This document shows, in pieces, positions 53,724 through 61,668 of a stretch of 64,000 bases of DNA. Source of the stretch: JALOAT01 sp041687015. Its GTDB lineage: Bacteria > Pseudomonadota > Gammaproteobacteria > Thiohalomonadales > Thiohalomonadaceae. Within the stretch, counting starts at the first letter, position 1, and every line of letters begins with the position of its first letter. A model generated the notes under the pieces. That model was not told where the DNA came from, did no database searches, and worked only from the letters and a program-made list of their open reading frames with translations. The stretch covers positions 19,096 through 83,095 of the forward strand of contig JAWLCT010000011.1 of NCBI GenBank assembly GCA_041687015.1, read 5' to 3'. The position numbers and the translations under genes were made by a program.

Positions 53724-55130
53724 ATGGATTTTCTACCTGTTTTCATGAACGTACGCGGCCAGCCCGTGCTGGTGGTCGGTGGCGGCGAAGTGGCGGCCCG
53801 CAAGACCGCCCTGTTGCAGGAGGCCGGTGCCAAGGTGGGCGTGGTGGCCCCCGAACTGTGTCCGAACCTGCTGAACGAGGCAGAAGAACACCGTATCAAC
53901 TGGCGTCGCGGTCATTTCGCCCCGTCGGACCTGGACGGCCGCATGATCGTGGTGGCCGCCACGGACGACCAGAACGTGAACCGCGAGGTCTCCCAGCTCT
54001 GCAAGAAGCGCGGCATCCCCGTGAACGTGGTGGACAACCCGGAGCTGTGCAGCTTCGTGATGCCGTCCATCATCGACCGCTCCCCTGTGCAGATCGCCGT
54101 CTCCACGGGCGGTGCTTCGCCGGTGCTGGCGCGGCTGCTGCGCACCCGTCTGGAGGCCGCCATTCCCTCCACCTACGGCCGCCTGGCCGCGATGGTGGAG
54201 CGCTACCGCAATGACGTGAAGGCCCGTTTCAAGGACGTCACCGCCCGGCGCGTGTTCTGGGAAGGCATCCTGCAGGGCCGCATCGCCGAGCTGGTGTTCT
54301 CGGGCAAGGACGACGAGGCCGAGCGCGCCCTGCAAACGGCCATCGCCGAGGGTGAAGAGCGCAACGAGGGCGAGGTGTACCTGGTGGGCGGCGGTCCCGG
54401 CGATCCGGACCTGCTCACCTTCCGTGCCCTGCGCCTCATGCAGCAGGCCGATGCGGTGGTCTATGACCGACTTGTTTCCGAAGACGTGCTGAACCTGTGC
54501 CGCCGCGATGCCGAGCGCATCTACGTGGGCAAGGAGCGCGACAACCACGCGGTGCCCCAGCACCAGATCAACCAGCTGCTGGTGGACCTGGCCAAGCAGG
54601 GCAAGCGCGTATGCCGTTTGAAGGGCGGTGACCCCTTCGTGTTCGGCCGCGGCGGTGAAGAGATCGAAACCCTCATGGCCAACGGCGTCACCTTCCAGGT
54701 GGTGCCGGGCATCACCGCGGCCCTCGGCACCGCCGCCTACGCAGGTATTCCGCTCACCCATCGTGACCATTCCCAGGCAGTGGTGTTCGTCACCGGCCAC
54801 CTGAAGGACGGCACCATGAACCTGAACTGGAAGAGCCTCGCGGCCCCCAACCAGACCGTGGTGTTCTATATGGGTCTCAAGGGCCTGCCGGTCATCTGCG
54901 AACAGCTGCAGGCCAACGGTTTACCCCAGGACACGCCCGTCGCCTTGGTACAACAGGCCACCACCCCGCGCCAGCGCGTATTCACCGCGACCCTGGGCAG
55001 CATCAACCAGGAAATCGCCGGCAAAGAAATCCAACCGCCCACCCTCATCGTGGTCGGCCACGTGGTGAAACTCCACGAAAAGCTCAACTGGTTCCGCTCC
55101 GAAGAGCAGATCCGCCGCGGGGAGCACTGA
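53724..55130 (+). CDS. cysG: Siroheme synthase CysG (trifunctional)
   Basis: A 468-residue fusion. Residues 1-150 are the precorrin-2 dehydrogenase/ferrochelatase with VLVVGGGEVAARKTALLQEA, and about 215-460 the uroporphyrinogen-III C-methyltransferase with VYLVGGGPGDPDLLTFRALR, CRLKGGDPFVFGRGGEEIE and VVPGITAALGTAAYAGIPLT. It makes siroheme for sulfite or nitrite reductase. The same early intermediates feed cobamide synthesis, relevant to the corrinoid operon. A weak AT-rich region (53640-53690) upstream could hold a promoter. Confidence 0.97.
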   Translation: MDFLPVFMNVRGQPVLVVGGGEVAARKTALLQEAGAKVGVVAPELCPNLLNEAEEHRINWRRGHFAPSDLDGRMIVVAATDDQNVNREVSQLCKKRGIPVNVVDNPELCSFVMPSIIDRSPVQIAVSTGGASPVLARLLRTRLEAAIPSTYGRLAAMVERYRNDVKARFKDVTARRVFWEGILQGRIAELVFSGKDDEAERALQTAIAEGEERNEGEVYLVGGGPGDPDLLTFRALRLMQQADAVVYDRLVSEDVLNLCRRDAERIYVGKERDNHAVPQHQINQLLVDLAKQGKRVCRLKGGDPFVFGRGGEEIETLMANGVTFQVVPGITAALGTAAYAGIPLTHRDHSQAVVFVTGHLKDGTMNLNWKSLAAPNQTVVFYMGLKGLPVICEQLQANGLPQDTPVALVQQATTPRQRVFTATLGSINQEIAGKEIQPPTLIVVGHVVKLHEKLNWFRSEEQIRRGEH

Positions 55131-55135
55131 AAGAC

Positions 55136-55285
55136 GGTCGGAACGCGGAGGGCGCGGAGGACGCGGAGCAAAACGAGGTTTTTGGGTAACGCGGAGCCCG
55201 TGCTGATTCGTGCCGAAGCCCTTTGTATCTCTGGACGCGGAGAACACACGATACTGGTTTTCTCCGCGTCCTCCGCGTTGAATCA
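55136..55285. repeat. Inverted repeat of CGCGGAGG type between cysG and the rhodanese gene
   Basis: The arm GGAACGCGGAGGGCGCGGAG then GACGCGGAGC (55139-55169) faces GTTTTCTCCGCGTCCTCCGC then GTTGAAT (55257-55284), with a spacer of about 90 bp. The right arm touches the end of the convergent rhodanese gene. Confidence 0.8.
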
Positions 55286-55747
55286 CTTGGGTCGGAGCTG
55301 GTCCGGGCGGACGCGGGAGGCGAGGGCTTCGTCGGCGGCGTCGACGTCCACGGTGTTGCCGGCGGCATCCACCAGGGGCTGGTCGTATTCGTTCCAGCCG
55401 CGTACCCCGGTCTTGAGCGAGACGACGTTCTTGAAGCCCATCTGCTGCATCACGTCGGCGGCGAGCACAGAGCGATTGCCCGAGCGGCAGATGACCACGA
55501 TTTCGCGGTCGTGGCCGGCGGCCAGTTCAGGGATGGTGTCGTCGTAGTCCCAGTCACAGGAAGACTCCAGAATACCGCGCGGCACGCTGATGGCGCCGGG
55601 GATGTGCATGGCCTGGAACTCCGCCGGCTCGCGCACGTCGACCAGCATGATGTCGGGATTCTGTTCCAGCCGTTCGGTCAGGTCCCAGGGCATGATTTCC
55701 CGCACGCGGGTAAGGGCTTCGGTGACCAGGTCGGTGTAGCGTTTCAT
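55283..55747 (-). CDS. Rhodanese-domain protein
   Basis: A 154-residue single rhodanese domain. DIMLVDVREPAEFQAMHIPG and the active-site loop VVICRSGNRSVLAADVMQQM with catalytic Cys are intact, and GVRGWNEYDQPLVDA ends the domain. It probably transfers sulfane sulfur in the cytoplasm; no signal peptide. Convergent to cysG; the S24-like gene starts 105 bp away in the opposite direction. Confidence 0.92.
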   Translation of the reverse strand: MKRYTDLVTEALTRVREIMPWDLTERLEQNPDIMLVDVREPAEFQAMHIPGAISVPRGILESSCDWDYDDTIPELAAGHDREIVVICRSGNRSVLAADVMQQMGFKNVVSLKTGVRGWNEYDQPLVDAAGNTVDVDAADEALASRVRPDQLRPK

Positions 55748-55852
55748 CGTGTACCTTATGACTATTCAAGCGTGACGCGATTCTAACGCGTCCGCGTTCG
55801 GCGTAAAAACGTGCCTGTCCGTTCCTGCGACGGAACGGCAACGGAGAACTGC

Positions 55853-56224
55853 ATGAGCCTCGAGAAATTCATTCCTATCGCCAAAGCCGAAGAACTGGAG
55901 CGCGATCCCACGGCCGAAGCCTGTCAGGCGAAAGAACCGTTCGCTCTCATGGTGCTGGGCGACAGCATGGAACCGGAATTCACAGAAGGGGAAGTGATCG
56001 TCATCGATCCCGAAGGACTGGCGAAAGACGGTTCCTTCGTGATTGCCTGGCACAACGAGGAATATATCTTCCGCCAGCTGCGCATCATCGACGACAACTG
56101 GCACATCGCCGCCCTCAATCCCGCCTACCCCATGCAGCAACTGTCCGGACCCGACGCCATCAAGGGCGTCATCATCCAAAAGAAAACCCCCGGCCAGCGC
56201 GGCGCGCGCAAGAGGTACGCGTGA
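55853..56224 (+). CDS. LexA/S24-fold protein without DNA-binding domain
   Basis: A 123-residue protein consisting only of an S24 domain. The nucleophile motif FALMVLGDSMEPEFTEGEVI is conserved, and KDGSFVIAWHNEEYIFRQLR follows. In LexA the general-base Lys sits in VKRL; here the aligned residue is Arg (IFRQL), so autocleavage is doubtful. Such stand-alone domains occur in several gammaproteobacteria with unknown role. Not associated with phage genes here. Confidence 0.8.
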   Translation: MSLEKFIPIAKAEELERDPTAEACQAKEPFALMVLGDSMEPEFTEGEVIVIDPEGLAKDGSFVIAWHNEEYIFRQLRIIDDNWHIAALNPAYPMQQLSGPDAIKGVIIQKKTPGQRGARKRYA

Positions 56225-56239
56225 TGCGAGAAGAGAAGG

Positions 56240-56428
56240 AAAAGCATTAACCACGGGGGACACGGGGAACACGGGGAACACCGGAAGAACCGTGATGCCA
56301 TCGCTAAGAACACCTGTAGGAGCGGCCTCAGGCCGCGATACGCCGTCTGACACCAAGGTAATCGCGGCCTGAGGCCGCCCCTACAAGAGAAGATGATTTC
56401 CCCGTGTCCCCCGTGGTTCAGCTTTTCT
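56240..56428. repeat. Composite palindromic element, copy 3
   Basis: Outer arms AAAAGCATTAACCACGGGGG then ACACGGGGAACACGGGG (56240-56276) and TTTCCCCGTGTCCCCCGTGG then TTCAGCTTTT (56397-56426) surround REP units TGTAGGAG...GCGAT (56315-56339) and ATCGCGG...CCCTACA (56361-56385). The right arm overlaps the 3' end of the thioesterase gene, supplying its last codons. Confidence 0.88.
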
Positions 56429-56834
56429 CTTCAGAACCGCCGAGCAGCTGCTCAACCTCGGCTGGGATTTCAGGTCGGCCTTTGGCGTTCATGGCGGTGC
56501 CGATCACTTTGGCTTTGATCACCGGCTTCGTGTCGGGCAGGCGGTAGACGTCCTGGTGGAAGGCGAAGCGGATGCGTGATTCGCGGACCATGTTCAGGCC
56601 CACCACGAAGCGATCCCCGGACGCGAGCGGTAGTTTGTAGTCCATCTCAATACGCACCACCACGAAGTTGATGCCGCGCCGCGCGTAATCGGCAAAATCC
56701 ACGCCAATGGCTTTCAGATATTCGTGACGCACGTGCTCCAGATAGTTCTGGTACACGGCATTGTTGACGATGCCCTGCATGTCGCACTCGTAGTCGCGCA
56801 CGCTCATTTCCAAGGTGTAGGCGTATTCCTCCAT
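56418..56834 (-). CDS. Acyl-CoA thioesterase, 4HBT hot-dog fold
   Basis: A 138-residue protein. SVRDYECDMQGIVNNAVYQN has the catalytic Asp and the following helix typical of 4-hydroxybenzoyl-CoA/YbgC thioesterases, and VRIEMDYKLPLASGDRFVVG fits the strand region. ATG 56834 chosen (good family start). Its C-terminal residues GGSEEKS are encoded by repeat DNA. Substrate chain length unknown. Confidence 0.9.
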   Translation of the reverse strand: MEEYAYTLEMSVRDYECDMQGIVNNAVYQNYLEHVRHEYLKAIGVDFADYARRGINFVVVRIEMDYKLPLASGDRFVVGLNMVRESRIRFAFHQDVYRLPDTKPVIKAKVIGTAMNAKGRPEIPAEVEQLLGGSEEKS

Positions 56835-56944
56835 GGGGCTCCTTTCTATCAGAGTGCGCCGAATCAGCGCAGATGTTAGGCGGACGGGATTTCCGTCTAT
56901 CCTGTTTCGGGCGGTAATGGTAACCCGCCCGAGAGAAGGGCGAA

Positions 56945-57388
56945 ATGTCGGGAGAAGAGATGAAGATGCGCCACGCTCGCACCACGATGTTTGCGGCTTG
57001 TTTGATGGCGGCAGGCATGTCAGCCGCAGAAGACACCCGGGAGCCGGTGACCATGCCGCCCATGATGCAGGCGCACATGCTCGCCAACATGCGCGAGCAC
57101 CTCGAGACGCTGGACGGACTGCTCGCGGCACTGGTGGATGAGGACCTGGAGGCGGCGGCAGAGCTGGCCGAATCGCGCTTGGGCATCAGTTCGCTTGCAC
57201 GGCACGGTGCCGATCACATGGCGCCACTCATGCCGCCCGGCATGCGCGAGGCCGGCACCGCCATGCACCGCGCTGCCAGCCGCTTCGCCCTGGTGGCACA
57301 GGAAGGCGATCGCGAACGGGCCTATGGCGCACTGCGCGAAGTCACCGCCAGCTGCGTCGCCTGCCACAGCAGCTACCGGCTACGTTGA
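56945..57388 (+). CDS. Cytochrome c'-like monoheme protein
   Basis: A 147-residue exported protein. After a signal peptide (TTMFAACLMAAGMSA) it is helical with many Met residues (PPMMQAHMLANMREHLETLD) and ends in a single heme motif CVACHSSYRLR. The four-helix pattern with C-terminal CxxCH is like cytochrome c'. Starts at 56960 or 56966 are also possible and sit near GGGAGAAG. It may bind NO or serve in electron transfer. Confidence 0.8.
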   Translation: MSGEEMKMRHARTTMFAACLMAAGMSAAEDTREPVTMPPMMQAHMLANMREHLETLDGLLAALVDEDLEAAAELAESRLGISSLARHGADHMAPLMPPGMREAGTAMHRAASRFALVAQEGDRERAYGALREVTASCVACHSSYRLR

Positions 57389-57507
57389 CATCGTCACCAC
57401 CGCGACGGACGCCGGGATTCTCTGACGACTGCGCTCCACCGGGCTGGTTCCGGTGTTCGCTATCGCCCATGCTTGTTGTCGCGTGGCAACTCGCCTCGGG
57501 AGGTCGC

Positions 57508-57828
57508 ATGAAACTCGGCATCGTGATCCACTCGTCGGACCCGGAGACCGTCTGGAACGCGTGGCGTCTGGCAGTGTTCGCCCGCAACGCCGGAGACAGG
57601 GTCTGTGTCTTTCTGCTCGGCAAGGGCGTGGAAAGCGAACACCTGGGCAATACGCAGTTCGACATCCGCGCCCAGATGGAAGCCTTCGCCGCCGCCGGGG
57701 GAGAGGTGCATGCCTGTGGTAGCTGCCTGGCGCTGCGCCACGCCGAACCAGGAGGCCTGTGCCCCGTCGGCAGTCTCGAAGACTTGCACGGGCTCCTGGC
57801 GTCCAGTGACAAGGTGCTGAGCTTCTGA
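57508..57828 (+). CDS. DsrE-family protein
   Basis: A 106-residue protein of the DsrE/YchN fold. MKLGIVIHSSDPETVWNAWR, GDRVCVFLLGKGVESE and GGEVHACGSCLALRHAEP are recognisable; the Cys pair in CGSC could carry persulfide. GGGAGG precedes the ATG. Such proteins act in sulfur relay in sulfur-oxidising bacteria. It follows the cytochrome gene by 119 bp. Confidence 0.88.
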   Translation: MKLGIVIHSSDPETVWNAWRLAVFARNAGDRVCVFLLGKGVESEHLGNTQFDIRAQMEAFAAAGGEVHACGSCLALRHAEPGGLCPVGSLEDLHGLLASSDKVLSF

Positions 57829-57858
57829 ACCTTTCGCACCGATCCGTGGCTTCTCCCC

Positions 57859-58110
57859 GTAGGAGCGGCCTCAGGCCGCGACACGCAGGTGGTTGGAACC
57901 ACCAACGGTTATCCGACGCCGCGGGTTACGCTGCGCCCGACCTAGCCGCTTCTCCCGTAGGAGCGGCCTCAGGCCGCGACACGCAGGTGGTTGGAACCAC
58001 CAACGGTTATCCGACGCCGCGGGTTACGCTGCGCCCGACCTAGCCGCTTCTCCTGTAGGAGCGGCCTCAGGCCGCGATGCGCCGGTGCTTGAAACCACCG
58101 CCCGTTATCG
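57859..58110. repeat. 98-bp tandem repeat containing REP units
   Basis: A 98-bp unit starts at 57859, 57957 and 58055 (third copy partial and diverged). Each begins with GTAGGAGCGGCCTCAGGCCG then CGA, followed by a second hairpin GGTGGTTGGAACCACC and a segment ending CTGCGCCCGACCTAGCCGCT. The first two copies are near-identical. The array fills most of the 413-bp gap before zwf; 58111-58241 shows nothing further that I recognise. Confidence 0.92.
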
Positions 58111-58241
58111 ACCCTTCTGCGCTTGACCTACCCTTGGGGCATGAGGTTTTTCCGTTTGTCTGTGCGGCCGCTTTGTGCCGCCCACAGCCCGAAACAGCGC
58201 CAAAGGCGGCCCGGTATGACGTATTCGGGCCGGAAGGGTTC

Positions 58242-59738
58242 ATGACCGGCCGCGGCGTGGTGTTCGTGCTGTTCGGCGCCACAGGTAGCCTCGCCGCGCG
58301 CAAGATCGTCCCGGCGCTGTTCAATCTCACCCTCGACGGACAACTGCCGGAACATTTCGCCCTGTTCGGGCTGGGCCGGCGCGAGCTGGACGATGCTGCG
58401 CTGACGGCCCATTACCACGACGCCGTCAGCCACCATTCCCGACGCGGCGTTCCCGATGTGGAAGCCTGGCGCGGCTTTGCGCAGGGGTTGCGTTATCTGC
58501 GCTTCGATGTGCGGGCGGACGAAAACTACGCTCGCCTGGCGACCCTCATCGAGGAGCAGGCCCGGCAGTGGAATGCGGCGGTCGATACCGTGTTCTATCT
58601 GGCCGTGCCGCCGCACTTGTTTGCGACGACCGTGCAGCAGCTGGCCGCGCAGGGTTTGCACCGGGACCGGTCGCGCGTGCGTGTGGTGGTGGAAAAGCCC
58701 CTCGGCCATGACCTGGATTCCTTTCTCGCCATCAATGCGGAGCTGACCCGTCATTTCCACGAGGAACAGATCTTTCGCATCGATCACTTCCTGGGCAAGG
58801 AAACCGTTCAGAACGTGCTGGCGTTGCGCTTCGCCAATCCGGTGTTCGAACCCATCTGGAACCGCAACTACGTGGACCACGTGGCCATCACCGTGGCGGA
58901 AGGTGAAGGCGTCGGCGAGCGCGGCGAGTATTACGAAAAGGCCGGCGCCTTGCGTGATGTGGTGCAAAACCACCTGGTACAGCTGTTGTGTCTGGTGGCC
59001 ATGGAACCACCGGTATCCTATGCGCCGGAAGAGATCCGCAGCCGCAAAATGGATGTGATGAACGCCTTGCGGCGCATTTCACCGGAGACTCTGCACCAAG
59101 TGGCCGCCCGCGGCCAATACCGGGCCGGCTGGCTGGCCGGTGAAAAGGTGCAGGCCTATCGCGCCGAGCGCGACGTGTCACCGGTATCCCACGTGGAAAC
59201 CTTCGCCGCCTTGCGGCTGTTTATCGACAACTGGCGCTGGCAGGGCGTGCCTTTCTACCTGCGGACCGGCAAGCGGCTGGCCGCGGACCTGTCGGAGATC
59301 GCCATCCGGTTCCGCGGTGTGCCCCATTGTTTTTTCCCGGGCTGCGTGGGACTCAACGCCGCGCCCGCGCAACTGGTGGTGCGCATCAAGCCCGACCAGG
59401 GCGTACAGCTTCATTTCGCCGCCAAGGAGCCGGGCTACTGCATGTGCCTGCGGCCCGTGCAGATGCGCTTCAGTTACGGCGAGGCCTTCGGCACCGACAT
59501 CCCGGCCGCGTACGAAACGTTGCTGCGCGATCTCATGGAAGGGGACCCGACCCTGTTCATGCGCGCCGATCAGGTGGAGGCGGCATGGCGCTGGCTCATG
59601 CCGCTCATCACGTTCTGGGACACGAATCCCCCGCCGGATTTTCCCAATTACAACCCGGGGACGTGGGGACCCGAGGCGGCCGATCTGCTGGTGGCGGCTG
59701 ACGGTCGCAGCTGGTTGTCGCCGGCGCTGGACACCTGA
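58242..59738 (+). CDS. zwf: Glucose-6-phosphate 1-dehydrogenase
   Basis: A 498-residue NAD(P)-dependent enzyme opening the pentose-phosphate and Entner-Doudoroff routes. VFVLFGATGSLAARKIVPAL (dinucleotide fold), VVVEKPLGHDLDSF, the catalytic RIDHFLGKETVQNVLALRFAN and PFYLRTGKRLA are conserved. ATG 58242 follows GGAAGG. It heads a trehalose/glycogen cluster: treZ starts 61 bp later. Confidence 0.95.
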   Translation: MTGRGVVFVLFGATGSLAARKIVPALFNLTLDGQLPEHFALFGLGRRELDDAALTAHYHDAVSHHSRRGVPDVEAWRGFAQGLRYLRFDVRADENYARLATLIEEQARQWNAAVDTVFYLAVPPHLFATTVQQLAAQGLHRDRSRVRVVVEKPLGHDLDSFLAINAELTRHFHEEQIFRIDHFLGKETVQNVLALRFANPVFEPIWNRNYVDHVAITVAEGEGVGERGEYYEKAGALRDVVQNHLVQLLCLVAMEPPVSYAPEEIRSRKMDVMNALRRISPETLHQVAARGQYRAGWLAGEKVQAYRAERDVSPVSHVETFAALRLFIDNWRWQGVPFYLRTGKRLAADLSEIAIRFRGVPHCFFPGCVGLNAAPAQLVVRIKPDQGVQLHFAAKEPGYCMCLRPVQMRFSYGEAFGTDIPAAYETLLRDLMEGDPTLFMRADQVEAAWRWLMPLITFWDTNPPPDFPNYNPGTWGPEAADLLVAADGRSWLSPALDT

Positions 59739-59799
59739 AGGAGCGTTGCCGGCGGGGCGCTACACTTTCCCGCGGGCAAGTACATGGACAAGAAAAAAC

Positions 59800-61668
59800 A
59801 TGGATGACGTGCCTCGGCGCCGTCTGCCGGTGGGAGCCGAGGTGCAGGCCGGTGGCGGCGTGCACTTTCGGGTGTGGGCACCACGGGTGCAACGGGTGGA
59901 AGTGCTTATCGAAGAAGGCGCCCACCGCGCCGTGCTCGCGCCCGAGGATGGTGGTTATCACAGCGGCTTCGTACCCCCGGCGGCGGCGGGCAACCGTTAT
60001 CGTTATCTGCTGGACGAAAAGCAGGCCTTCCCCGATCCGGCGTCACGCTTCCAACCCGAGGGCCCGCACGGGCCGTCCGAAGTGGTCGACCCGGAACGTT
60101 TCGCGTGGAGCGATTCGGCCTGGCACGGCGTGCACGGGCGTACGCAGATCGTCTACGAGCTCCACGTGGGCACGTTCACGGAGGAGGGCACCTGGACGGC
60201 CGCCCGCCAACAACTCCAATCGCTGGTGGACCTGGGCATCACGGTTATCGAATTGCTGCCGGTGGCGGATTTCGTCGGCCGCTTCGGTTGGGGCTATGAC
60301 GGCGTAGACCTGTTCGCACCCACGCGCCTTTACGGCCCGCCGGACGAGATGCGCCGCTTCGTGGACGATGCCCACGGCTATGGTCTCGGCGTGATCCTCG
60401 ATGTGGTCTACAACCACTTCGGACCCGAGGGCAATTACCTGGGTGAGTATTCCGCCACCTACGTGCATCCCAGCCGCACCACCGAGTGGGGCGCGGCAAC
60501 CAATTTCGACGGCCCGGATTGCGGTCCGGTGCGCGAATTCTTCGTGGCCAACGCGGGCTACTGGATAGACGAATTCCACCTGGACGGATTGCGCCTGGAC
60601 GCCACCCAGGACATCCACGACGACTCGCCCGAACACATCATCGCTGCGGTGGTGCGGCGTGTGCGTGAAACGGCCGGTGAACGCGCCACCTTCATCATCG
60701 CGGAAAACGAACCACAGAAGGTGAAACTGGTACGTGCGCCGACGCAGGGGGGCTACGGCGTGGACGCGCTTTGGAACGACGATTTCCATCACAGCGCCAT
60801 GGTCGCGATGACCGGCCGTAACGAAGCCTATTACAGCGATTACCACGGCTCGCCACAGGAACTGGTCTCCGCCATCAAGCGCGGCTACCTCTACCAGGGT
60901 CAGCGCTACATGTGGCAGCGCAAGCGACGCGGCACGCCCACGTTCGGACTGAGCCCGCCGCATTTTCTGCACTTTCTCGACAACCACGACCAGGTGGCCA
61001 ATTCCGGCCGCGGGTTGCGCTGTCACATGCTCACCAGCCCGGGGCGGTTCCGTGCCATGAGCGCCTTGCTGCTGCTTGGCCCGCAGACGCCGCTCATCTT
61101 CCAGGGACAGGAATTCGGCGCCTCCACACCGTTCTTCTATTTCGCCGATCATCGCGACGGCCTGGCGCGCACCGTGCGCGAGGGACGCACCCAATTCCTC
61201 GCCCAGTTCCGCAGCCTGGCCCAGCCTGAAATGCAGTCCTTCCTGCCCGATCCCGCCGATCCGGGCACGTTTATCCGATCCAAACTCAATCTCGCGGAAC
61301 GCGAACTCCACCGACCTGTCTACCGGATGTATCGCGACCTGATTGCCCTGCGCCGCAGCGACCTGGTGTTCTCCGAACCGGAGCGCGTCAGTGTGGATGG
61401 TGCCGTGCTCGGGCCGGAGAGTTTCGTGTTGCGTTTTTTCGGCCCCGACGACGAGCGCCTGCTGGTCATCAATCTGGGCCGCGACCTTCACCTCGAACCC
61501 GCGCCCGAACCACTCATCGCCCCACCCGAAGGCTGCGCCTGGCACGTGATCTGGTCCAGTGAACATCCGATTTACGGGGGGCGCGGAACGTCACTATGGG
61601 ATTACGAAGAGAGTTGGTGGATCCCGGGCCATTCAGCCGTGGTGCTGGTGCCGAGGACGAGAACATGA
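59800..61668 (+). CDS. treZ: Malto-oligosyltrehalose trehalohydrolase
   Basis: A 622-residue GH13 enzyme releasing trehalose from maltooligosyl-trehalose. An N-terminal E-set domain (about 1-110) with VHFRVWAPRVQRVEVLI precedes the barrel: YELHVGTFTEEGTW, GLGVILDVVYNHFGPEGNYL, nucleophile Asp in DGLRLDATQDIHDDS, acid Glu in FIIAENEPQ, and FLDNHDQVAN. treY is not in the window. Overlaps the next gene by ATGA. Confidence 0.95.
   Translation: MDDVPRRRLPVGAEVQAGGGVHFRVWAPRVQRVEVLIEEGAHRAVLAPEDGGYHSGFVPPAAAGNRYRYLLDEKQAFPDPASRFQPEGPHGPSEVVDPERFAWSDSAWHGVHGRTQIVYELHVGTFTEEGTWTAARQQLQSLVDLGITVIELLPVADFVGRFGWGYDGVDLFAPTRLYGPPDEMRRFVDDAHGYGLGVILDVVYNHFGPEGNYLGEYSATYVHPSRTTEWGAATNFDGPDCGPVREFFVANAGYWIDEFHLDGLRLDATQDIHDDSPEHIIAAVVRRVRETAGERATFIIAENEPQKVKLVRAPTQGGYGVDALWNDDFHHSAMVAMTGRNEAYYSDYHGSPQELVSAIKRGYLYQGQRYMWQRKRRGTPTFGLSPPHFLHFLDNHDQVANSGRGLRCHMLTSPGRFRAMSALLLLGPQTPLIFQGQEFGASTPFFYFADHRDGLARTVREGRTQFLAQFRSLAQPEMQSFLPDPADPGTFIRSKLNLAERELHRPVYRMYRDLIALRRSDLVFSEPERVSVDGAVLGPESFVLRFFGPDDERLLVINLGRDLHLEPAPEPLIAPPEGCAWHVIWSSEHPIYGGRGTSLWDYEESWWIPGHSAVVLVPRTRT

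Noticed and set aside
57859..58110. Possible CRISPR array at the 98-bp repeat
   Set aside because: Repeat and spacer are both duplicated as one 98-bp unit; there are no unique spacers and no cas genes.
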